A stretch of DNA of 64,000 nucleotides from Sepiola atlantica (GCA_963556195.1 OY744519.1:105318500-105382499), one strand, 5' to 3'. Shown: positions 12,966-23,684, counted from the first letter of the stretch. The notes: a model not told the origin generated them from the letters alone. Program-made: numbers and translations.

Positions 12966-13276
12966 TCATTATGTATGCATATACGTACATGTACAGTTTT
13001 TGTTGAAACGGTATTATCCAGATTATTGTTAAGTTCTGCTGTAATTGTTTTTTACAATCCTTACAAGAGCTCTACGATCTTACTTAAAAAGCTTCGGCTT
13101 TCTTCCAGAATTTTATTTTGAAGAGGATGTTTTTCCTTTTTTCTCATAGGCTTCATCATCCCCTTCGAGACAGTTCCTCTTCGTACGGCCATCATCTCAG
13201 CCACTTCCGTTACAGTATAAACTACCATACGGGCACCAACAATATGTCTTCTTTGGAAATCTGATAGATCTGTCAT
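12966..13276 (-). pseudogene. Tc1-like transposase N-terminal remnant
   Basis: Starting at the ATG read from 13276 down, the minus strand gives MTDLSDFQRRHIVGARMVVY and then VAEMMAVRRGTVSKGMM. This is the first helix-turn-helix (paired-like DNA-binding domain) of Tc1-type transposases. After about 70 residues the frame breaks. A shifted frame near 13000 still gives NNNLDNTVSTKTVH, matching the second DNA-binding subdomain. The DDE catalytic domain is absent. The LTR element inserted 15 bp upstream of this start codon, which separates the gene from its presumed 5' terminus at about 16541-16705. Non-functional. Confidence 0.8.
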
Positions 13277-13291
13277 TTGAATTATTCTTAC

Positions 13292-13565
13292 TGTTGTGGT
13301 GGCAACCACTCATTTGCATATACGAATAACGTTACACTATAAATGGCAAGCCTAGGTTGGCCTTAGTGTGTGTTACCTAAATGCCACCGGAAGTGACGCC
13401 GAAGAGCGTACATGTCCTCCCACCAAGACTCTCTGACTCGACACCTTCATTTGTACATACTGTAACTATACCTTTTCTTTAATACATTTATTATTGCATT
13501 CTCCTTGTTCTTTGCGTCTTCATTGTATTCCTCACTAATTATTGTTCAACCTTGCAACCACAACA
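13292..13565 (+). repeat. 5' LTR
   Basis: 274 bp, TG...CA termini with short inverted ends TGTTGTGG/CCACAACA. A TATA-like ACTATAAATGG lies about 45 bp inside and an AATA-rich segment (TTTAATACA) lies near position 200. It differs from the 3' LTR by C/G, T/C and C/G substitutions in the second half. Confidence 0.95.
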
Positions 13566-13567
13566 GT

Positions 13568-13577
13568 TGGCGACGAG
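13568..13577 (+). other. Primer-binding site, tRNA-Ser-like
   Basis: TGGCGACGAG begins two bases after the 5' LTR. It is complementary to the 3' end of an animal serine tRNA (acceptor ending CTCGTCG plus CCA), which is a known primer for some Gypsy lineages. The match extends 10 bases. Confidence 0.75.
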
Positions 13578-13750
13578 ATATGAAGCGTCAAATATAACAG
13601 TTTGACGAAGAACTATTGAAAAAAAAAAGTACAATGCAAAGTGTTGACGAGCAAACGGATTTTACGCTAAAGAAGAGTTTCAACTTAAGTGAAAAAAAAC
13701 AAACTCGAACGTGGCAAAAGCGACAATTTACGCCGTTTTCTGGGAATCCG

Positions 13751-13895
13751 ACTTGCAAACGAATGTAAAAGTGAATTTTTGTTTTGTCGCTAAACGACAA
13801 ATCTGTTTTGTATTACAAAAGGACCAACTTGCAAACGAAAAGCGTATTTTGTTCTGTCGCAAAACGACAGGTCAGACTCGTATTACGAAAAGCAA
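13751..13895 (+). repeat. 76-bp tandem repeat with conserved hairpin in the leader
   Basis: Two imperfect copies start at 13751 and 13827 (both begin ACTTGCAAACGAA). Each contains a stem-loop. In copy 1 TTTGTCG pairs with CGACAAA around loop CTAAA (13783-13801). In copy 2 TCTGTCG pairs with CGACAGG around loop CAAAA (13853-13871). One base pair changes from T-A to C-G with pairing kept. The position between primer site and gag is where packaging signals normally lie; that role is inference. Confidence 0.6.
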
Positions 13896-14120
13896 GGAAG
13901 TAACCTACGAAAAAAAAAAGTTCACCAGTGGATTCTAATTACTGCTCCCCGTTAGCAAAACAACAACTAAAGGAATCTTTTAATTAATAATTTGTTTGGC
14001 GGCGGTACTAAAAGGAAATACCATAGCTAGAAATTAAAGCTCAAGGAAAGGATTGTTTTTTTTAAAGTTGTCACTGGATAACGGATAATACAGTAAAACG
14101 TCACGAAAAAAAAAAAAAAA

Positions 14121-15745
14121 ATGGAAGACTTATCAAAAATGTTCATGCAATTTTTACAGGCACAAGCTGACCGCGAGGAAACACAAAATGAACGTTTTGC
14201 TAAAACACTGGAACTACTAAAGAGTAATCGAGAAAATGTCGACAGTGTTAATTTCTCCCATACAACTGTCTTTAATAGTATGGACACATTTAATTATGTG
14301 CCGGAGGAAGGAAAGACTTTTGAAGCATACTATACAAGATACGAGGATGTCTTTCAACTGGACTGCAAAAATTGGCCAAATAGCCAGAAAGTGAGCCTCT
14401 TACTCAGGAAATTGGGTACATCAGGACACAGCAAATTCATAGATTACATATTACCTAAAAAAACTGCGGAATTAGAGTTCATGGAAGCTGTGAAATTACT
14501 AAAAGAATTATTTAATCCAAATATATCTCTTTTTCATAAAAGATGGCTGTGCATGAATCTAAGAAAGATGGACAACCAAGATTATTTGACATACGCATCA
14601 GTTGTCAATAAAAACTGCGATAATTTTAAGCTTGCGGAACTAACGGTAGAAGATTTTAAATGTCTAATCTTCGCACAAGGGTTAGTTTCCACGAAAAATG
14701 CAGAAATACGCAGACGAGTGTTGTCTAAGCTGGAATCTGAGCAAGATTTAACCCTCCAGAAACTAGCAGAGGACTGTGAAAGGGCCATTACACTAAAAAA
14801 GGATTCAAAAAATATAGAAGAATCCGGAGTGGCATATGTAAGAAAAGTTAGAAAACCATACACACCAACCAAGAACTTTACAAATAAAAGCAATCGAAAT
14901 GGAACGGGATATTACAATCCTAATAACCATAAATATAGGACAGAATATAACAAGCCTCTTCCTAGATATAACTGTAAGAGATGTGCAGAAAAGCATTGGG
15001 AATCAGATTGTCCTTATAAAAAGAAAAAATGCTACATTTGTAAGAAGGTGGGACACAAAAGCGATTGCTGCAGATATAAAGATTACACCAGAAAGAGAGT
15101 ACAGCAAACAAAATCAAATACAAAATTAGACAAAGATCGGCGAAAATACGTAAAAGTGGAAATATTTCAAACACCAATAAAGTTACAACTCGACTCCGGC
15201 TCCGATATTTCTATTATAAACCTGAATACATGGAAAAAGTTGGGTAAAAAAACAACCATGATGAAAACGAGTAAATCAGCCCGGACGGTAACTGGTGGTG
15301 GTATAAAATTTGAAGGAGAAGTTGTCCTTCCGATAAAATTAAAAGGGATTACGAAGAAATTAAAAATATTCGTACTGAAAAATAGTGAAAATCTGTTTGG
15401 AATAGATTTAATTGAGAAATTTGGACTATGGGATAAGCCAATCAATACATTCTGTAAACAAATAGAATGTTCTTCTCTAACAACAGTAAATATAAAAGAC
15501 GATTTAAAAGAATTATTTCCTGAAGCATTCACGACTAACTTAGGTCGCTGTAATAAATTCAAGGCCTCGTTTGAACTTAAAGAAAACGCCAGACCAATTT
15601 TTAGAAAAAAGCGAAACAATCCGTTCGCTGGGTTGGAAAAGATTAATAAAGAATTAGATAGATTGGAACAGACAGGAATTCTATCAAAAATGGAACACAG
15701 CGAGTGGGCAGCCCCCACCGTATACGTAAGGAAAAAGCTTTGCAA
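14121..15745 (+). CDS. Gag-Pro-Pol polyprotein, truncated in reverse transcriptase
   Basis: The start follows a 19-A run and is the first ATG of the long frame. Residues about 35-230 have the character of a retrotransposon capsid (for example FNYVPEEGKTFEAYYTRYED). Two zinc knuckles follow from residue 285 (CX2CX3HX4C, then CX2CX4HX4C). An aspartic protease has its catalytic LDSGSD at residues 356-361 (D358). A linker leads into the first conserved part of reverse transcriptase (LDRLEQTGILSKMEHSEWAA, residues about 511-530), which ends near YVRKK. From about 15737 the frame runs 25 codons into out-of-frame integrase sequence to a stop at 15813-15815. The product could still act as Gag and protease but has no polymerase. 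Antisense ORFs here are shadows. Confidence 0.9.
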
Positions 15746-16234
15746 CAATTCTTGCAAGTTTATAGGATCGCACCACATCCTAGTACACGATCAAACATAT
15801 CACCAGCTGATCTAATGTTTGCCAGAAAGGTAAAATCAGCGTTTGATAAACTGTTGCCAAGACAGGCAATTATCCGAAACACTACACACACGAGAAGAAA
15901 GAAATATAACTCGGGAGATCGAGTATATTTTAAGTGCTACAAGAATAACACATCTTACTGTGAATGTGGAGTAGTGGATAAACGCATTGGTGATTGTACA
16001 TATATGATTAAAGGTCCACAGAGTATACATAAAAGGCACCTAAATCAGATGAAAAAACGTCATATCCAAGATGATGATTATACGACAACAGTCGAAGAGG
16101 AGGAAACCATAGATATCATATACGAATCCTTTAATTTGGAACCGCCTCAATATACACCTGAACCCCGAGGATCAGGTAGGAAAAGAAAATTTAATGAACC
16201 ATTGATGGTAAACCCAAAAAGAAAAAGATATTGA
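15737..16234 (+). pseudogene. Integrase C-terminal fragment of the same element
   Basis: In the frame two bases over, the sequence reads LQQFLQVYRIAPHPSTRSNI then SPADLMFARK, which is the segment after the integrase catalytic core of Gypsy elements. It continues with a basic, SH3-like C-terminal region (YNSGDRVYFKCYKNN) and a lysine/arginine-rich tail, with stop at 16232-16234. The fusion point to reverse transcriptase lies within about 15733-15745. The deletion removed the polymerase palm, RNase H and the DDE core, and changed frame. It has no start codon of its own; any upstream ATG falls in reverse-transcriptase sequence. Confidence 0.85.
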
Positions 16235-16256
16235 AATCTGTGTGACTTCAAATCTT

Positions 16257-16266
16257 GGGAGGGGGG
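16257..16266 (+). other. Polypurine tract
   Basis: GGGAGGGGGG lies immediately before the 3' LTR, where plus-strand priming occurs in LTR retrotransposons. Confidence 0.85.
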
Positions 16267-16540
16267 TGTTGTGGTGGCAACCACTCATTTGCATATACGA
16301 ATAACGTTACACTATAAATGGCAAGCCTAGGTTGGCCTTAGTGTGTGTTACCTAAATGCCACCGGAAGTGACGCCGAAGAGCGTACATGTCCTCCCACCA
16401 AGACTCTCTGACGCGACACCTTCATTTGTACATACTGTAACTATACCTTTTCTTTAATACACTTATTATTGCATTCTCCTTGTTGTTTGCGTCTTCATTG
16501 TATTCCTCACTAATTATTGTTCAACCTTGCAACCACAACA
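16267..16540 (+). repeat. 3' LTR
   Basis: 274 bp, identical to the 5' LTR except at three positions. Followed directly by the target duplication CTTAC (16541-16545). Confidence 0.95.
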
Positions 16541-16545
16541 CTTAC

Positions 16546-16710
16546 TAATACTAATAAAACAAAACATAAATTTAGGCTATTAATTCAGGACAACAATAAC
16601 TATAAATAAAAAATGTAACCAACATTTTGGTGATTTATAAAAAATTATATATTTTTTTAATTGATGCAAAATTAACTAAGTGTTTCAATTATTTTGTCCA
16701 ACACACCTAC
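16546..16710 (-). mobile_element. Displaced 5' end of the interrupted Tc1-like element
   Basis: TGTTTCAATTATTTTGTCCA followed by ACACACC (16682-16708) resembles the Tc1-type terminus at 12937-12965. It stands at the expected 5' end for a minus-strand transposase beginning at 13276, if the LTR element (13287-16540) is removed. The pairing of the two parts is inference. Confidence 0.5.
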
Positions 16711-16711
16711 C

Positions 16712-16760
<49 letters not shown>

Positions 16761-16782
16761 CTGCGTATATATATATATCTGC

Positions 16783-16825
<43 letters not shown>
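16712..16825. repeat. (CA)n(TA)n compound microsatellite
   Basis: CA run then TA runs, interrupted twice by TCTGCG. Confidence 0.95.
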
Positions 16826-16826
<1 letters not shown>

Positions 16827-17460
16827 CTCCATTTGCCAACACATAAAAACATAACTGCCCCCTTCTCAATATAGACATACTAGTTAACAATACTCAAATA
16901 ATGCATCACGATACCAACACCAAAAGATTTAAAATTATTGAAGCCCTATACATAAAAACTAAACATCCCACAATCAATAATGTGAATTACGAAACTAGTC
17001 ACAATATTTTTAAGTGTCTATCATAGTAATATACGTTATCAAATTCGTAGCCATTAAGAAATGATAAGTTTTAATTTTGAACGCGCTCAAGAACGTAATC
17101 AAATTCTTAACGGTTCAGCAATCAAACTTTTGAATCTTGCACGCTTTTAGAACGTTATAATTCTCTCATGTAACATCTCAATATTATAGACGCTTTTTTT
17201 AAGTTGTAAATTACTGGCCGTTATAATAAAATAACACAACACTAAACACATATTTTTAAGAAACCAAAATTAACACTGCTTAAAGATGCTTTGACGAATC
17301 GAATCGAAAGTACTCGTGAAAAAAGAAAAAAAATAGAACAAGAAACACATGGAACATACATACAGAAATTTAATCAAGACACCAAATTGACCATTCGGAA
17401 AGTTGAAAAAATAAAAAAGTCTTATCAAGCAAAAACACTTTGTGTTATTTAATTATGTTT

Positions 17461-17463
<3 letters not shown>
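16826..17463. other. AT-rich DNA, nothing recognised
   Basis: No gene or repeat partner seen. Confidence 0.4.

Positions 17464-17519
<56 letters not shown>
17464..17519. repeat. (TA)n microsatellite
   Basis: About 27 TA units upstream of the foldback repeat. Confidence 0.95.
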
Positions 17520-17520
<1 letters not shown>

Positions 17521-17620
17521 ATAATAATCCAGGTAAAACATCAACAGGGTAGTAATCCAAATAATTTCAACCGGGTTTATAAAAAAGTGCTCACTATCAA
17601 ATAGAGCTTTTATATATAAT

Positions 17621-17892
17621 TATTTTTATTTACACAGACATGTAAAAAATCTGTGACACTGGCATGTCGATGCTATCGATCAACAGCTATTATAAACTGA
17701 GATCTCATCAGGGAGAGTTAGAATCCGATCTTAACCTTAGATTATATTTGGAAAGAATCTTTCTAAATATGATCTACGGTTAAGATCGGATTCTAACTCT
17801 TCCTGATGAGATCTCAGTTTATAATAGCTGTTGATCAATAACATCGACATGTCAGTGTCGCAGATTTTTTACATGTCCGTGTAAATAAAAAA

Positions 17893-17893
<1 letters not shown>
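17621..17893. repeat. Near-perfect 273-bp palindrome (foldback element)
   Basis: Left arm 17621-17757 and right arm 17759-17893 are near-perfect inverted copies through the centre (GGAAAGAATCTTTC). Ends are TTTTTATTTACAC and GTGTAAATAAAAA. Arms contain AACAGCTATTATAAACTGAG and its complement. (TA)n tracts lie just outside on both sides (17464-17519 and 17896-17955). No coding capacity. Likely a foldback MITE or a head-to-head duplication. Confidence 0.9.

Positions 17894-17895
<2 letters not shown>

Positions 17896-17955
<60 letters not shown>
17896..17955. repeat. (TA)n microsatellite
   Basis: About 29 TA units directly downstream of the palindrome. Confidence 0.95.
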
Positions 17956-17958
<3 letters not shown>

Positions 17959-19080
17959 TCATTAGTGAAGCTGTTTTGAGAGGCGAGCACTCACGAGAGA
18001 AATATGAAAAAGTTTTTATTTAAGTTTATTCGAACTTTTTTCTTTGGAAATAGAACACTCTTTAAGACTGCTTATGTTCTTTATGGAACTTTTTTTTCAT
18101 TTCGTATGGCTGTCACGGTGGTCGCATTGTTTAAGGCATTACATCCTGAGATATGTCCATTAAAAAATTATAAGTCTTTGATGAATGAATAATAATCCCT
18201 ATCAGATAACTCCACTTTACCATTTCTATATGTCTGACTTAATTTGTATAACTTTCATTTTTAAAATTGAATATAAATTAAATAAAATAAAATTTGCTTT
18301 TTATGCATGCCTAATGGGAATGAAATCTTCATGATATTATTTTATCCCCTTTTATCCCGGAAAAGTTGTGTTTCGTCTTGTTACGCGGCTTTGTTTATAA
18401 CTGCATCCTCAGACAGAGAGATAGATACATCTCAAATACAGTGCAGATAATTATATTGCGACCGCTGTCATATTAGCATTCGTGTTTTGTATTTTTGATA
18501 TTCTATTAAACATTGCTGTGTTTTGTTTAATGATAACGAAGTTGAATTGAAATGTAAGATAACAATTCTTTAATCTCATTAGCGTAACTTTATTTTCATT
18601 AGAAAAGAAATGTCTTATCTGGAAATGAAACGATTAAAATCTTAACTTTGAGTGAAAACAAAAATTATATCGCTTTGACGAATTATAAATTACAATCCGA
18701 TTGCACACATACCTAAACACACACATATATATATATATATATATCTACATGCATCGTTTTGAACACATGGATCTGATCAGCGCAGGGAAGTAAATATCTC
18801 AGACGGTCATAGGGCGCGAACCTCGTACACAGATACACTGTGAATTTGTAGGTGTTCACTTAGTACTATTAGGCCACGGGGGATTGTCACGTAATAACAA
18901 AGAAATTAAGTGATGTTTACACTGAAAGCAACGAGTGTTGACACCTAAACATTCGATAGCACTCAACGGCAGGATTAGAGCATTGCACTTAAACTTTAAG
19001 GTGAATGTTTATTTTTAATTTTTCCGACATACAATTATACTTGGAAAGGCTTATTATAATATGAAATTATTTTAATATTT
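17956..19080. other. Unrecognised DNA
   Basis: Contains a short ORF (18004-18192) without motifs, a GATA-like piece at about 18417-18430 and a short TA tract at 18725-18744. The segment 18360-18440 has a moderately GC-rich, repeat-like look but no partner in the window. Confidence 0.4.
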
Positions 19081-19122
19081 TACCTACGTACGACGTCGTT
19101 TCGAGCTTTATATATATATATA
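19081..19122 (-). ncRNA. Half hammerhead-like motif interrupted by (TA)n
   Basis: The minus strand reads AGCTCGAAACGACGTCGTAC then GTAGGTAAAA. This matches the GAAA, stem III, cleavage-site and stem I 3' part of the motif at 44306-44351 and the tail of 34216-34260. The CUGANGA half is missing, replaced by a (TA)n tract from 19111. A relic, not a ribozyme. Confidence 0.45.
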
Positions 19123-19217
19123 GATGGAAAAAATTTAAAAAAAAAGATCACAAAGCAGAAACACTCCGTGCTATTCAACAACGTTTGCCTAAATGAAAAC
19201 TTGCTGCCTAAATACAC

Positions 19218-19219
<2 letters not shown>

Positions 19220-19261
<42 letters not shown>

Positions 19262-19310
19262 GTCATCTACATACATACTGGTACGCGTTATCACAGCTCT
19301 TCAGTGCGGC
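19220..19310. repeat. (TA)n plus repeat terminus
   Basis: The TA tract is followed by CATCTACATACATACTGGTA, which resembles 35477-35515 (also just after a TA tract). On the minus strand it carries CUGAAGA then GCUGUG, a possible decayed hammerhead, but GAAA is lost. Confidence 0.5.
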
Positions 19311-19419
19311 TAGACCATCAAAATACATCAACTAAATATAAAATAAATATCAAATTTATACAATTTGCATTGAATTTACTCCATATACATTAAACACTGA
19401 TTAAGCAAGATTCCCTGAA

Positions 19420-19680
19420 TTTACATTTCTTCTTCAGAGTCTTTAATCTTCAGCCTCAAATTTCAGACATTTTCCAGAATAAAAATCATGTTATAGATTT
19501 TGATTAAAATAACAAAAAAGGATTCTGGACATAAAGTTGAGTATTATTTCATCTTGAATTTAACTTTTGTAAAGGTGTCATAAAAGTTGTGTAAAACTGC
19601 TTTATTCGGGGAATTAATGTTATCTATACTGGGACGAGTATTTTTTTCATATATAATTATATATATATAATTCATTCATA
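19420..19680 (+). repeat. Dispersed repeat, partner at 46660-46890
   Basis: Shares with 46660-46890 the order TTTCTTCTTCA, ATCATNTNATAGATTTT, AAGGATT then GACAT, a run of related AT-rich blocks, GTGNAAAACT, TTCGGGNAATT and an ACTGGGACGAGT-like end. Both copies run into TA-rich DNA. Confidence 0.75.
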
Positions 19681-19699
19681 AACAAATGCACCGATCATT

Positions 19700-20065
19700 A
19701 TGAATTATGGAATATATAATGTAGGCAACACGTTAGTAACGAGTGCACATTGTTTTTGTAAACTTTACCATTTAGGGGGTGTTTCCAAACTCTTTACCTC
19801 GATGAAGAAAGCTATTGAAATCAGCAAGATAGTAAAATATAAGAATAAAACACTGTTCTATATCGCATTTTGCGTTACATTATGCAATAACATATTAACA
19901 CGTGAGTGTCAATATTATGTATGTGATGGGTAAACTCTTAAAGTAATAAACTTATCATTAGCAATTATTGGATACCTATTCTAAACCACACGGTGAATAA
20001 TATAGGCCCATTACTATTTTTGTAAACCTTACCATTTAGAAGGCATGCCTCCGAAGCTGCACCCT
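19700..20065 (+). repeat. Two diverged units sharing TTTTTGTAAAC-TTACCATTTAG
   Basis: Units near 19748-19800 and 20010-20065 share CATT then TTTTTGTAAAC, TTACCATTTAG and a following CC-rich stretch. The ORF at 19700-19933 has no recognisable domain. Confidence 0.5.
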
Positions 20066-20189
20066 ACCCTAGAAAATTTAAATAAACAACATTTTCTACC
20101 AAATAAATAACGTTTATTACTTAAAGTGTCAAAATAAACTAGTTTCCTAAATTCCAAGATGAATAGAGTAAACAAGCACCCCTTGTATA

Positions 20190-20705
20190 TGCTATTTTTT
20201 TCATTTTACCTCAGTCGAAGTTCTCAGATATGAATGGGCTCTTTCCTGGGGCTAACACTTGACTTGTATATGAGATACATAGATATTGGAATATTCCATT
20301 ATAATTCCTTTTATCTGTCAAACATTGAGTTTGTAAAGAAATTAAGAGTATTAATTTTCCTCTCCCCAATTGATCAGCTAACTATGTTGTTGTAAATATT
20401 TGTTGTGTTGTTTAGTTTTACTAGATTACAGGACAATAATTCATCTAGTCTGGTGAAGTATTCAATATAGTGTTGTTACTAAAGGCAACATAACCTGGAG
20501 AAGGCGCACCATTTCTGGTATGAGCCAGTGTTGTTTAGCCATATCGAGGGGATCTTATTTGGGCTTCGAACACTACGTTATTTTTAATATTTAGTCAGGA
20601 TTTACCTGTAGGAGGAAATATCCTTATGTCAGGTTGTCCTGAAAACCCCGTGTACAAGGCGACCGAAGACACTTGAAGTACGTATCTAGTAGGAATTAAA
20701 GTTCT
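20190..20705 (+). repeat. Dispersed 450-500 bp repeat, copy 2
   Basis: Same family as 10360-10800 (reverse) and 28825-29310. Conserved blocks include TTTCATTTTACCTCAGTC, GAGATACATAGATAT, AAACATTGAGTT, AGGACAATAATTC, CACCATTTCTGGTATGAGCC, TATTTGGGCTTC and AATATTTAGTCAGGATTTAC. Confidence 0.85.
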
Positions 20706-20769
20706 CTCCTATATATCTTTATTTATGAAAATGTGTAGCTCAAAATTCTATAAAGCTGCTTAGACTCGT

Positions 20770-20845
20770 AAATACATATATAGAGATAGATAGATAGATA
20801 GACAGATAGATAGATAAATAGAAAGAGAGAGGGGCAGACAGACAT
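20770..20845. repeat. GATA/GACA microsatellite
   Basis: Imperfect GATA units with GACA variants, then AGAGAG. A shorter similar run lies at 20925-20945. Confidence 0.9.
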
Positions 20846-21285
20846 GTATAGGTATATATACAAAAAAAGATAGTACAATGCATCGATGAGTAGATATTTA
20901 CAAACTGACATATAAATAAACTAGCTGACAGACAGATAGATGGATAAAATCCAACGGCCATTGAGAGAAACCAACATACAAAAATCGCCATTAGTTGGTG
21001 TCCATCGTATCCGATAGAGAGATCCAGTGAATAAAATTACTCTCTATCTACTTTTATGTCTTCTGATTATCTGCCAGCTAACAGCCGAGATATTCTTATC
21101 CTTTAGGTTCTGCGTCAAAGTGTCTTTAAATATAAACTTTAGTCTGTTTATACCATTATAGCTTTCTTTTCAAAGTTGACATTAGAGTTTCTGCTCGGGT
21201 AGTCTATGATAGTCTCCAGTGAATTGAACATATCAGGCGAATGGCTGATGGGAGGATCCAAAAAAATTTTTTCATGGCGATCTCG
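20846..21285. other. Unrecognised DNA
   Basis: Possibly the upstream part of the LINE tail that follows, but nothing can be aligned with confidence. Confidence 0.3.
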
Positions 21286-21289
21286 CAAC

Positions 21290-21560
21290 TGTCTCCAGTC
21301 AAGCAGGAAGTCCTGTCCTACGCCACAAAGACAAAGATATCTGCAAGCGAAACACAAGGACAGGTGGTATAGACGCAACAGGCTGGATCCTTTGCTGAAA
21401 ATCGCAGCGACTGGAGAAGATCTGTAAAGGCATGCTGCAAGAGAAGTGAGGAGAGGAGAGACCAGCAGGACATGAAGAGGAGAGAGCACAGACGGCAGAG
21501 GGCTGCAACAGAACTCTTGCAATCAGACACCCCTCGTGGTAACTTCAACAGGACCAGTTG
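21290..21560 (+). pseudogene. LINE ORF2 C-terminal remnant
   Basis: One forward frame reads VLRHKDKDICKRNTRTGGID and continues ATGW. A second frame carries ENRSDWRRSVKACCKRSEER. In order these match the C-terminal tail of several invertebrate LINE polyproteins, where a RYKD...KRD...GI....W block precedes an ADR..WR..V block. Frameshifts divide them, and the reverse-transcriptase core is not visible upstream. A longer minus-strand ORF over the same bases is a shadow. Confidence 0.65.
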
Positions 21561-23095
21561 ATCCAGGATAGGCTTGCACAGTTACGACAGACGCTGTAAT
21601 TCGGCAACTGACAAATCAGAGGCGCAGAACTCCATTATCTCCTGAGACAGACGGATGCCAACAACAGTCTATGATTCACCATGTTACCTGCCAATCGCAA
21701 TACATTTGCGATAGTCCCAACATTTAAAATTGAACGCTGTAGCAGTTGGCGCATTATATTATGAGTTTGAACTTTGTGTACAGACCAACATTACTAACAA
21801 TACATGAGGTAGTACAATACGATTGCTCGGTATAATAGACATTCAGTTTTGAATGAGGGCCTTTATTATAGTAAACCTTCTGAGTTTGTCGTAGGAGATA
21901 CAGGCGTCTGATATCCTGGTGTCAATTTCGCCATCCATCTTGTTATTTTACACCTAAGTAGTACTGAAATACTTTTGCTGGTTGTCGATTACGAGATTCT
22001 GATCAGTATCAATATCTTCTTTTAGGCTGACTGGTAAATCATTTCTATTTTCTTTATGTTTATCTTCAATCTAGATACATAAGTTTAGCTGGCAAACCCT
22101 CTTATCCATCGGAGCTCAACCTGATTGTAAGCCGTGAATATTGTGTAATCTCTATATATGAGTTCAAGAATAGAAACCTTCAGCTGAAATTAAACAGCTC
22201 CGCACCAGGTAAACTTTGAAGCAATACGTATTTAAAATAATTCCATGCACGCGTTGATGAGTAAATAAACAAGAATATTAAATAGAGTATGGGACAAACA
22301 TGATTTAAAAATGTCAGAGTAACTGATGCTTTCATCTGAAGTTGAAGTGTTCTGAGCTAATTAGGTTCAGGCAAATCATCCAATATATTAGTCTTTCAAC
22401 GTTATCAAACACATTAACGAATCAACATACAACAGGACGTCGGTAAAGTCAGAACATATAGGTAATAACAGAAATCAGTTAAAATTTATTTGCTTCCCAA
22501 AGCAGCAAAGTATGGCAGAAGACCGGAAACTGGAGAACGGTCCCGTCGGTATTCGCCGGTTGGAGAACTTCAAACGATCGACAATGAATGAATCCCTTCC
22601 TTCTAAAGGAGGACGTAATGATAGGACCACGTCGAACTATCCCTTATTTCGACAAATAAAGGTCTGATGCTGCAAGTCGCCCCCTAGGTTGCGAGAATAA
22701 TGCGAAAGTGAACCAAAGCTGGCTTGACAACTGGAAAATAATCAATTATCTTATGTGTCCAGAGTTTCCGGGAATCCTGTATGTAGAGCGACATATGTTT
22801 TCTATTTAATCTGTTTCAGAGCGGAAATGACATCTACTGTTTCTCCAGCAGACGGATATGCTCTGGTTGCCTTTTTGAATAGATTTAGAACGTGGGCTTT
22901 TCTTCTGTAGCATTAATCTTTCCACCGTTGTTTGCGTCCTGCGAGGATTCACTACGTGTTTTACAATCCGGGGGTCCACACTCCCTTAACTACTTCTTAC
23001 ATACTTTCTCTTGCTTTAAATTATTTTCATGTGCTATGGTTGTAAGCTTTGTAAGTCTTTTGTAAAGTCAACCTGTCTTTCATCACCTTTGATAG
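21561..23095. other. Unrecognised DNA
   Basis: The moderately GC-rich stretch at 22500-22760 may be an old element, but no domain or repeat partner was found. Confidence 0.4.
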
Positions 23096-23099
23096 AAAA

Positions 23100-23425
23100 T
23101 CTATTTTATTTCACAGCATAACCTTTCTAGCTTTATGAAACTTGCATCAAATTAATCAAAAGAGTACATACAGAATAGATAATCGATATTTTATCAAGAA
23201 AAAGTAGTGGAACACATAATTTAATCACTAAATAATTTTGTTAGCGAATCTATATTTTTATAAATATCTATATTGACAGATGGAATAATAGTGTCTACAT
23301 TAACGATTACATAAATATTATATTTTGTTACGTCCGCCAATGAGGTTATGTTTTCGATCGTGTTTGTTTGTTTGTTTGTGTATAGCCTAGCGTTCACATT
23401 CCATTCCAAAACGTCATTCTGTCTA
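23100..23425 (-). repeat. Dispersed repeat with (GTTT)n core, partner at 26800-27190
   Basis: Shares with 26800-27110 TTATGAAACTTGCA, CACTAAATAATTTT, GATGGAATA, TATTTTGTTACGTC, GTTTGTTTGTTTGTTTGT, TAGCCTNGCGT and CACAT. The related copy continues into GACCAATCCCCACTAAACTT. The strand is arbitrary; small ORFs in both copies are translations of the repeat. Confidence 0.8.
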
Positions 23426-23684
23426 TTCCAAGATTTCAATAGTTTCAACCATTATATTATTTGTTACTGCAATATTCTCAACTTTTAAGATTAACATTTT
23501 ATATATGTAGATACTTATATATCTTATATCTCAATAATTCCGAGCAGTTTTATTATAGATACTTCCTTTTTAGCACTTATAAGGAGATGCTCTATCCGAT
23601 ATTCTTACTCCTGGAAATCCTTTACACCGTGAAAGATTTGCGTATTAGTTTTTTGAACAATGATATAATCAAGAAGGTGACATT

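Larger units (their letters stand above)
13292..16540 (+). mobile_element. Ty3/Gypsy LTR retrotransposon, internally deleted, recent
   Basis: A complete insertion by structure. Two 274-bp LTRs begin TGTTGTGG and end CCACAACA. A 5-bp target duplication CTTAC lies at 13287-13291 and 16541-16545. There is a primer-binding site at 13568, a purine-rich tract just before the 3' LTR, and a gag-pro-pol reading frame between. The LTRs differ at only three positions, so insertion was recent on an evolutionary scale. Most of reverse transcriptase, all of RNase H and the integrase catalytic core are missing, so the copy cannot move by itself. The whole element is 3249 bp, whereas intact Gypsy elements are usually about 5 kb. 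Confidence 0.95.

Noticed and set aside
14582..15778. Antisense frames of 103 and 203 codons
   Set aside because: They overlap the well-supported gag-pol frame and have no domain.
17704..17825. CTGATGA motifs in the arms of the palindrome
   Set aside because: No GAAA at a suitable distance.
18375..18412. CTGAGGA and a GAAA about 30 nt apart on the minus strand
   Set aside because: The intervening sequence does not form a stem II, and stem I does not close.
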